Origin: Rhexocercosporidium sp. MPI-PUGE-AT-0058
Lineage: Eukaryota > Ascomycota > Leotiomycetes > Helotiales
NCBI GenBank assembly: GCA_020746875.1
Contig: JAGTJL010000011.1
Location: forward strand, 1,674,001-1,738,000
Direction: 5' to 3'
DNA length: 64,000 nucleotides
Part shown: positions 56,629 through 64,000 of the stretch, in pieces
Layout of the letters: every line of letters starts with the position of its first letter
How positions within the stretch are numbered: position 1 is the stretch's first letter
Made by a program: the position numbers and the translations under genes
The notes under the pieces: generated by a model
Told to the model about the DNA's origin: nothing
Database searches by the model: none
Seen by the model: the letters and a program-made list of their open reading frames with translations, nothing else

Positions 56629-58479
56629 CTAGTAATCGTCCTCGAATGGTATATAGTTATTCAGCTCCCTGCTCTTGGCTGCACACTTTCCCCTCACTAA
56701 ATGCAGCATCATTTCATTCCTTGGTGTGTCGATACCTAACTCTCTTGCCCGACGCTCGATGTATCCATTGTAGTAGTCAATGTTCGTTCTGTTGCCAGCA
56801 CGTACGTTTTGCAGCATTGTGGAGAGATTTCTGCCGCTCTTTGATATCTTGGAGACAATGATTGATTCTAGTCTCTTGACACTAAAAGTGCTGTCGAGGT
56901 CAGGCAACGACTGGAGTTCCGGTAGAGAGCGAATGACCCGCGAGATCTCGCGCAACAAAAGCTTCATGGTCTGAGAAGCGTTGTAGTTGTAGAGAATGAG
57001 ATCATTGGTGCAGTCAAACACGACAGAGAGCGGTCCGATTACGGCACCAGCTGCAAGAGTCTGGAGTTGGGATTCGTAAAAACTCTTGTGACCGAGAGTT
57101 GCTGTACGAAACTCGGGCGTCCGAGCTAGAGTCCCGACGAGGTGACTTGCATGAGCTGTCCAACTGAAGTCTTTCCGTGTAAGCATTGGAGCAGTTCTTC
57201 CTTTCCTACTGCTTGAAACTTGAGGAAACTTGGAGCATTCGAGTCGTCCAGGGCTCTTCTCAATGAGGGTAAAGTGGCGTTCAGTTGACTCCAAGTTATG
57301 GCTCATATTACCAAGGATGTATGTTGGTCTGTTGTAGGGATCAGGGAAGACCCTTTCATTGATCCTCTCCGCAAGACCTAGACCATTGTTGAGTAGCAAT
57401 ATTGTCGAGCTTCTTCCAAGGCGGTGCTTGATTGCGGTCAATGCGGATATCGTCCTGTATGCCTCTGTCGTGATGATCAAAGCACTAATTTGGTAATTTG
57501 GTGGCTCTGCAGTATGCTCAAGCCTTGGTCCGAATCCAGGAAAACATTGCTGTGAGTCCTGCTGTGCAAAACGGGCTGACGACTCGATGTGAAAGTTGGT
57601 TTGGGTTCTGATATCTCCGCCCTTTATGACATGTATTGCGGCTCCCTCGTCGTGCCAGTGCTGCATCATCAACGGTCGATGCATCAGCAAGGTAATTGGC
57701 GGTGCAAATGGAAGGCTGGCCAGAGAGTGGGCAACGTATTTTCCGGCAGCACCCAAGCCCAAGATGTGGATGGTACGGTTGATAGGCTTTTGCTCCAGAT
57801 CAGGCTTTGCTTCTGAATCGAGGTATTTTTGCAGATTATTGTGTCCTACGCTCTCACGCAATGCTTTCTCGTTCAAGGCCCTCAACAGATCTAGATCCTC
57901 GAGTGTTTCCACTGGGTCGATCATGTTGTCTGAAGAATCATCCCTGTCATTTGCGTCAAGATCTTCTCCAAATTCTTGCCAATCGTCCATGGCATTGAAT
58001 TCTGTGTTCGGTGGCGAGAATGTAGCTTTCGTATCTGCAGGATTTGTGCCCACCTCTTCCGATCCCTCTTCATCTCCTAGAGCATTCACAAAGCCGCTTG
58101 AGCCAGCTTCAACAGTATCATCCGCAATTTGGGGACCCAGTCGTGGGGACCTTCGAGAGGTTTCTAAAAATCCGTCTTGCCTCTGGTGTTGTCCTGCGGC
58201 TTTGTCCCCAGGAGGTTGTTTTGTCTCCGTATCCGCCACACTGCGGTCCTCCATTCTCCTGTCCACTCCCGCCTCTAAACTTTCCTTGCTGCTTGAGCCT
58301 GTTGTGCTCCCATCCGAATTAGACTCCTCCAATGTTCCATGCCCTTCATTCTCCGTGTAGTTACTCGAAACGTCCTCCACCACTAGACTGTCTTTAGACC
58401 CATCGTACACAATTCTTTCCGCAGCTTGGATACTGTATTCCCGACCCGAACCTCGTCCTATCGTCCCTAACGTAATCAT
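56629..58479 (-). CDS. Ketopantoate reductase (ApbA/PanE)-like protein, extended N-terminus
   Basis: ATG 58479 gives 616 aa; the frame continues upstream without ATG to about 58623, so a 5' exon is possible. The first 230 residues are acidic, Ser/Glu-rich and probably disordered, ending in a DLLRALNEKALRES helix. The reductase part follows: HILGLGAAGKYVAHSLA (GxGxxG NADPH site), the ITLLMHRP strand and ILLLNNGLG. The C-terminal domain has LAAGAVIGPLSVVFDCTND and AGNRTNIDYYNGYIERRAREL, with the family's Asn/Tyr substrate-side residues. Family members reduce 2-dehydropantoate to pantoate in coenzyme A synthesis (yeast Pan5), but usually have about 300-380 aa. The long extension suggests a specialised role. 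No intron seen. Confidence 0.82.
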   Translation of the reverse strand: MITLGTIGRGSGREYSIQAAERIVYDGSKDSLVVEDVSSNYTENEGHGTLEESNSDGSTTGSSSKESLEAGVDRRMEDRSVADTETKQPPGDKAAGQHQRQDGFLETSRRSPRLGPQIADDTVEAGSSGFVNALGDEEGSEEVGTNPADTKATFSPPNTEFNAMDDWQEFGEDLDANDRDDSSDNMIDPVETLEDLDLLRALNEKALRESVGHNNLQKYLDSEAKPDLEQKPINRTIHILGLGAAGKYVAHSLASLPFAPPITLLMHRPLMMQHWHDEGAAIHVIKGGDIRTQTNFHIESSARFAQQDSQQCFPGFGPRLEHTAEPPNYQISALIITTEAYRTISALTAIKHRLGRSSTILLLNNGLGLAERINERVFPDPYNRPTYILGNMSHNLESTERHFTLIEKSPGRLECSKFPQVSSSRKGRTAPMLTRKDFSWTAHASHLVGTLARTPEFRTATLGHKSFYESQLQTLAAGAVIGPLSVVFDCTNDLILYNYNASQTMKLLLREISRVIRSLPELQSLPDLDSTFSVKRLESIIVSKISKSGRNLSTMLQNVRAGNRTNIDYYNGYIERRARELGIDTPRNEMMLHLVRGKCAAKSRELNNYIPFEDDY

Positions 58480-59157
58480 ACACTTCCTTAGCTGCTCGCA
58501 CTTCCTCCTCGGCCACCAGTAACTTCCGTTATGCGAGAAGAAACAGCGCCTGGCCACCCGGCCCGCACAGGTGTTATCGTAAAGCCATATCTCGTTACGA
58601 GGTATCCTTCGAAACACCCGCAACAGCGGTCGACCGCAAGTTGGAAGAGACAGGATGAACGTTTCTCAATGGTTATTGAAAACGACTCATGGCAGACGTT
58701 GTCTCCAGGCCGCACGCGCTGGTAGGTGAGATATGCACCGGAAGCAGAATCGTCTACGTGGACATACAGAAAGTAGAGGAGGCGAGGCAAAGGTAATGAC
58801 AAGAAGGCTCGGAAGAAGTCGTTGCTCGTGTTCGTAGCCGAGATCGTAGAATCAGTCGTTGGAGGGATGTACTCGGATAATGTACAGGGCGGTGCAAATA
58901 GGAAATGCCGATAAACGGGTGGGCAGGATGGTCGACGTCAACAGAAGGGAAGAATATTCTGCTCTGCTCCTGAATGCGCGTGTAGAAGCAAAATCTAAAG
59001 ATCATAGACCGCACTGCAAGCGACCCTCGGAGAAGAGTCGGCCCGTGCTATGGAGCCAAATTTATTGAGCCTCAGCCTTACTTCTACTCAAGCCTTATTA
59101 TTTCATTCGTGTCGATCGATATTGAACGAACAACACAAGTGTCTTCAACCGCGCAAC
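58480..59157. other. Divergent promoter region
   Basis: Between the reductase-like gene and LRP1. No further gene recognised. Confidence 0.4.
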
Positions 59158-60030
59158 ATGGACTCGACAAAAGTAATGTCTCTTCTGGAGAATCTGGACG
59201 ACGAGATAGACGATCTCGAGGAATCTCTGCAGCCTCTCTTGAAGACCGCCCTCTCAGAGACGGCCTCTAAGCTGCCCTTGCTGGACAAAGCCAAGCTCTA
59301 CGTGCTGGTTACCTACGCAATTGAGTCTATGCTCTTCTGTCAGTCTTCACCTCTACATTGGTAATGCATTTCTAATAACCTTCGTAGCATATCTGCGACT
59401 CAATGGCGTCAAGGCTCGCGAACATCCTGTCTTCAAGGAACTCACCAGAGTTAAGCAGTACTTCGACAAGATCAAGGCTATTGAAACGCCAGTGGAGAGG
59501 TCTATGGCTGTAGACAAGGCTGCGGCTGCAAGGTTTATCAAAGCTGGTTTGGTGGGTTCTCCTTGCTATAGTCTTCGTCCGACTGTGCTACTATTTACTG
59601 ACCTTGGTAGTCCGGCAATGACAAGTACGACCTAGCTAGAGCGGAACAAATAGCGAAAGAGCGAGCTAAGGCACACATCAAGTTCAGCAATTCGTCTAAC
59701 GATGGCGAGAAGAAACGAAAGGCCGGTGAGTTGGAGGCAGCAGCCGAGGAAAGTTCAGACTCTTCAGAGTCAGACTCTGGCTGTGAATCATCTCCGGAAG
59801 TTACAGCAAAACCAGTGGTGTCCAAGAAGAAGCAGAAGGTAGACAAATACGAATCCAGATCGAATTCTGGTACTTCTACACCGGCAGGTACATCGAACGA
59901 TAGCGAGAAGAAGCCTGAAAAATCAAGACAATTGAAGGAAGAAAAGAAATCGAAGAAGCAAAAGCGGTCGAAGAAGTCTAAGAGGCCAGACAAGAAACAA
60001 AATCGACATGGAGTAGTATCTGAGCCATGA
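59158..60030 (+). CDS. LRP1: Exosome cofactor Rrp47/Lrp1 (C1D family)
   Basis: Exons 59158-59338, 59388-59551 and 59611-60030 give 254 aa. The N-terminal Sas10/C1D domain spans about residues 1-115 (LLENLDDEIDDLEESLQPLL, LDKAKLYVLVTYAIESMLFSYLRLNG, HPVFKELTRVKQYFDKI, then AVDKAAAARFIKAGL). The rest is acidic Ser-rich then Lys-rich (KKSKKQKRSKKSKRPDKK), a nuclear tail. In yeast Rrp47 binds and stabilises the nuclear exosome nuclease Rrp6 for rRNA, snoRNA and surveillance processing. The introns restore the conserved SYLRLNG and LSGNDKYDLARAE stretches. Intact. Confidence 0.92.
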
Positions 60031-60650
60031 GGCAGGATTTCCTACAATGTGTAGAAGCATTTGCATGGCATGGCGTTTGGTATGGATACTCCGGTTTGGG
60101 AGCATTGCTTTGGCGTAAAGGCATAGCTGAGGATCAGCCGTAGCATTTTCATGGAGTTGGTGGCATATGTGGAAAAGTGATCATTTGAATTTTAGATGTG
60201 GTATGCATCTGAAGTAGAAGAAATACCGACTCTTCTTCCATAAGTCGCTGCTTGGATACCACCTGCCTACTTTCCCCACACACCTTATTTCCATGCCATT
60301 GTGACTTGATCATATGTGTGACAAGGGTGTTCTGAAGGTATTTTTCTTCTTCTTCATTTTGATATGAAACCTTGCCCGACCTTTGTCTTTGTTTACATGG
60401 GTCCTGCCCTCGTCTGTTTCCCGAGCCAACGAATGCCTCAGGATTGGAATTCGCCTCCTCTCAACCAATCAAATGCAAGGTGCGCTAAAAAGTTTGACCC
60501 GAGCCGAGGACTTCTTAAGCTGTTCTGTAGATCCATTCTGCACTGCAACTACTCCCTACACATCAACAGCCTCAGCCTCCATACCGTACCATACAACCTC
60601 TCCATCCCATCTCCAGATTCAGACTTCAACAACCCCCCAAACAAATCATC
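60031..60650. other. Intergenic and leader of MIX17
   Basis: The plus frames at 60364-60876 are shadows of the MIX17 leader and first exon, with no domain of their own. Confidence 0.45.
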
Positions 60651-61242
60651 ATGCCTCGTCAATCCAGATCCGGTGGCGGACGCGCTCCATCCCGCCCAAC
60701 TGCTCCTCAAAGACAGGTTGCACCTCAACAGACCCGACAAGCAACCAGCGCCGCCTACCCCCCAGCTGCACGCCCAGCTGCCCCAGCCGCTGCTCCTCCA
60801 GCTCAACAGCAGCAGAGCGGCGGTGGAAGCATGCTCGGAAACATCGCCAGCACCGCAGCGTAAGTCCCTAACCTAGGACTCCTGAAGCTACATACTGACA
60901 ACTGGCAGAGGTGTTGCAATTGGATCATCCGTCGGCCACGCGATCACCGGTTTCTTCGGAGGTTCCTCCGCTCCAGCGGCTGAGCAGCCTCAACAGAACG
61001 CTGTTGCTTCGCAGGGAAACGAGGCATCGGAGAATAGCTGGGGTCAACGAAGCTGCGAGGTGGATGCGAAGCAGTTCACCAAGTGCTTAGATGAGAACCA
61101 GGGAAATATGCAGATCTGTGGATGGTACTTGGAGCAACTGGTAAGTGTCTGCAAGTAGAAAGTCGAGATGTAGGTGTATAAATGAATGCTGACGGTGGCG
61201 TGTTTACAGAAGGCGTGTCAACAGGCTGCTAAGCCGTACTAA
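60651..61242 (+). CDS. MIX17: Mix17/CHCHD2-like mitochondrial protein
   Basis: Exons 60651-60859, 60909-61140 and 61210-61242 give 157 aa. The N-terminus MPRQSRSGGGRAPSRP is basic and Pro/Ala/Gln-rich, like a mitochondrial targeting region. A Gly/Ala segment follows (GVAIGSSVGHAITGFFGG). The C-terminus is a CHCH fold with twin CX9C: CEVDAKQFTKC and CGWYLEQLKAC, the second pair split by intron 2. Such proteins are imported by the Mia40 relay into the intermembrane space. Yeast Mix17 (Mic17) is the counterpart; human CHCHD2/10 are relatives. Intact. Confidence 0.95.
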
Positions 61243-62521
61243 GGCGATCCGGGGAGGGATTTGGAAGCATAGTGTTGCGTGCGTTGCATTGGAGTGGCGA
61301 GTAAAACTAAGCATGTACCATATCTGATTCTGAAAGGAGGCAACACCCCTCTTCTGCTTGATTTCGAAGAAAAAAACATTTCAATCTATGAGTTATATTG
61401 GAACGAGTGATGTGTTCGAGCATGCTTATGTTTTTACCAAGACTATCAACACTTCCACTCTTCGTTTTCTTGGCAGGCTTCTTGCCGTACATGCCCTTAT
61501 AACCTACCAAGCAAGCTTAGGTTTCAGTGGCCAACCCGAGTGGGCAACTTGCAACGTCTGCGTCCAAAATACCTGTTAGATAGGAGCAGCACTTTCAGCT
61601 GATCCGAGACTTCTGTGACCGCCGAGGTGGTTTTGTGGCATTTTACGTATATATTCAAAACCTTACTCTAATCAAATGTGACTGAGCTCTAGATACGAGA
61701 CTGTAGTTAGTTGGCCCCTGTTTGACAACCCATTGCGAGGCAAGTTGTTCTTCACGATGATCTCCACCATGCAAAATTTATTGGTACTGTAGAAGTCCGA
61801 GCAAGGAAATGGACGGCTTCATAAAAACTTACTTCAAATAAAGACTGAATTAGTCTCATATTCGTAACTAGGAGCCGACTCGATTTACGCGTTAATCCAG
61901 GACACTATCTAGAAGTAGACAACCTGTATGACGATTATCCAGCCCGAGCTCCTTCAAGTGAAGAGTAACTGCCATGTTAGACCGGGTGGACGAAGCTCAA
62001 ACGTCGTTTTGGTTGGATCCTGACTCCTCCTTCTCGTTGACTTCGAAAACATAAAAAAAGTGTCTTATTTCGGTATGTTTTATTGCCAAAAGTAAAAGCC
62101 ACAGGCTAGCTGAGCTGTGTCTGCTATTCAAGGCTGCTCTCTTGTAAACGACCTAGGCATGAACTTAAAGGCATCTTATTATATTATCCAGTCTTGCCCC
62201 AAGTAAAACCCAAGTCTCTTGATCTACTGACCAGTTAGGGTTCTAGATCCTCGGTGTCTACATGCTAGAGGCGAGAACCTTAATTGAAGCAAGAGCAGCA
62301 GCCACCGACTTACTGCTACAATTTAAAAGGATATTAGTGAGGAAGCAAGACTGAAGAGTCAGGGCAGAATATGAATTTGTTGACACTGTTGTTCTTTCTC
62401 GATTCAATACTCGACCATTTGTCCGCAGTATCACTTTCACAAAAACTTGCAAGGCAAAGTCCACTCCAACTCCAAATGCTCCTCCTGAGCGAGACTGGTA
62501 GCCAAGTGATTCTACCAACAA
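61243..62521. other. Intergenic, no gene recognised
   Basis: Ordinary composition with short frames only. Confidence 0.45.
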
Positions 62522-63427
62522 TTAAGAAAGCAGAGCACTCCAAATTGCATAGGGTTTTACTCGGGCTTTCTCTCCCACAGCCACATTAAATCTGGAATAC
62601 GACTTGACCAGCCCCTTGTCATCCGCCAACTTACTCAGTTCACGGCAGAAGATATCTTTCGTCTTGTGTCTCACTCCAGGCTATACGATATTAGTTCTTG
62701 GTAGAGTGGCTTTCTCACGAGCAGGCATGGATATTGAGACCTGCAAGGCATTAGGAAAAGAAACGCAAGATGTGCTGACCTGTCGTAAATCCTCATACCA
62801 CCGCATGACCCATCTTTCTCTCTGCATGATACTCTCGAAAAGTTCTTCTCCCTTTCGTTGAATCGACTTCTTCAACTCCTTAAGCTCCACGTAGTTTCTG
62901 CTGAAGAAACTCTCGCTACCGTTCATTCCCGCGTATGCAAACATCTGCCTGACTATGTTAAAGCAGCGACCTGGGATCAGACTATCGTTCGTCGAGGTAT
63001 CAGAGACCAACTTTCCTCCTGGCTTGAGTAACTTGGCCTAATGTTGGACACAAGCGCCAGGATCTTCAAGCAGGACCATTGCTGAGGCACAAGTAATGAG
63101 ATTAAACGTGGCTTTTCCGATGCCATCCAACCCAGTCACATTCCCAATGTTGTTCTCAAAGAAGTTCGCCGAGAGATTCTCTTTTTCAGCCTTGGAAATG
63201 GCGAGTCTGAGGGATACAGGACAGATGTCAACACCAATGACAGTTCCTGAGAGACCGACTGCCCGAGCTGCCGGAATTGAGATTTCACCTGTGCTATACG
63301 TCATGTCAAGAACTCTGAATCCTGATGAGAGTAACATCCTTTCGGTGTAATCTGTAGCTTGAGCCTCGTGGAAATCGCTTGAAACATCTTTGCCGCTATC
63401 CTCATCTAGGCAGAAGAGGATCAGCAC
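62522..63427 (-). pseudogene. SAM-dependent methyltransferase with two in-frame TAG stops
   Basis: One frame runs from about 63427 (no ATG; true start not found) to TAA 62522-62524, broken by TAG at 63038-63040 and 62681-62683. It reads SDFHEAQATDYTERMLLSSG, motif I VLDMTYSTGEISIPAARAVG, GTVIGVDICPVSLRLA, motif IV NLITCASAMVLLEDPG, then (stop)AKLLKPGGKLV, and ends IFCRELSKLADDKGLV..FNVAVGEK. This is the class I methyltransferase pattern of fungal UbiE/Methyltransf_11-like proteins. The first TAG replaces the usual Trp of HWAKLLKPGG (TGG to TAG). Motif I has also lost its normal GxG. It is dead or much altered. Confidence 0.75.
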
Positions 63428-64000
63428 GGTCGATTCAAGTATTCTCGATTCAAGTATTCACAAGACAATCAGCAGGAAACCGTAAGCTTCCTCGATACTG
63501 ACAGATTGGAGCACGAGCATCGTACATGTCTGGGATGACTTCAAGTCTTGGGGAGGTTGTCTTCATGAATTTGTTTCATTAAAGTCTTCTGTGGCTGTAT
63601 GTTCTATCCTGTGATTGACACTTGGGGATGGGTCACTTTGTTAAAAAGGTAAAACTTGGAAGAGCAAGTTTAGAAAATCGAACCGGATTGATTTCCAAAA
63701 GCCGGAACGACATCTCATTTGATGATTAGTGTATCATCGATGGTCTCAGATTCAGCTCCTCCTACCTTGCCTACTAACATTAACAGAGGCACAGCGCCTC
63801 TTCCGAATATTTAGGTAGGTAGGTACTTGTGCCTACCAGTAACCTCATTGGAAATATACGGATACTACCATGTTACTTTTGAAAGCCACATTTGATGGCA
63901 AGTGCACACATCTCCTCCAGCCACAGCGAGGTGAGATCCAGGTCCACCGGTGTGATCACATGATGCCTTGGCTAGTCCCACAATAGAGTAGCACGAAATT
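63428..64000. other. Intergenic to window end, no gene recognised
   Basis: Contains a GGTAGGTAGGTAC..GTGCCTACC imperfect palindrome (63813-63838). No coding signal; a gene may begin outside the window. Confidence 0.4.

Noticed and set aside
57596..58360. 254-codon plus frame opposite the reductase-like gene
   Set aside because: Antisense shadow of the verified minus-strand coding region.

Overview
The window is nuclear DNA from a filamentous ascomycete (Pezizomycotina). Genes have many short introns (about 45-120 bp) with fungal donor, branch and acceptor signals. Typical fungal families are present: a Zn(II)2Cys6 regulator, a bZIP/DUF3425 regulator, KTR-type mannosyltransferase, GH131, MFS sugar porter, Sec61 gamma and C1D/Rrp47. 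Very AT-rich, gene-free islands alternate with gene-rich DNA of ordinary composition. The islands look like repeats mutated C-to-T, as expected of repeat-induced point mutation (RIP). I assembled all splice models by eye; in every gene called intact the spliced length is a multiple of three and runs without stops.

Left part (1-21.5 kb): an accessory, repeat-rich region. It holds nested transposons: two copies of one old repeat (here R1) in opposite orientation, a third R1 fragment, a 2.16-kb LTR element without coding capacity, three solo LTRs with 5-bp target duplications, two pogo/Fot1-type transposons (9484-11933 and 18156-20133), and a 748-bp MITE-like element. Between them sit a decayed AsaB/CmcJ-type oxygenase-family gene, a pyroglutamyl-peptidase-like gene lacking the catalytic Cys, an intact GT15 mannosyltransferase and a broken GT90 gene next to the MITE.

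21.5-27.1 kb: an intact GT31-like glycosyltransferase and a 12-exon MFS sugar/quinate-type transporter. GT15, GT90, GT31 and the porter lie within 13.5 kb around the transposon island and may be an eroded glycan locus.

29.4-64 kb: mostly core genes. They include a Zn2Cys6 factor, a Nop6-like RRM protein, an alpha/beta hydrolase with a GC-AG intron, a divergent GH16/GH131 pair of secreted glucanases, Sec61 gamma, a CPSF6-like RRM protein, a Mam3/CNNM transporter, an SDR, a bZIP factor, a large disordered Lys-rich protein, a ketopantoate-reductase-like protein with a long N-terminal extension, Rrp47/Lrp1 and Mix17/CHCHD2. Two further genes, a charged coiled-coil protein at 35.8 kb and a methyltransferase at 62.5 kb, are interrupted only by in-frame stops explainable by single transitions. 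I see no tRNA, rRNA or CRISPR array.
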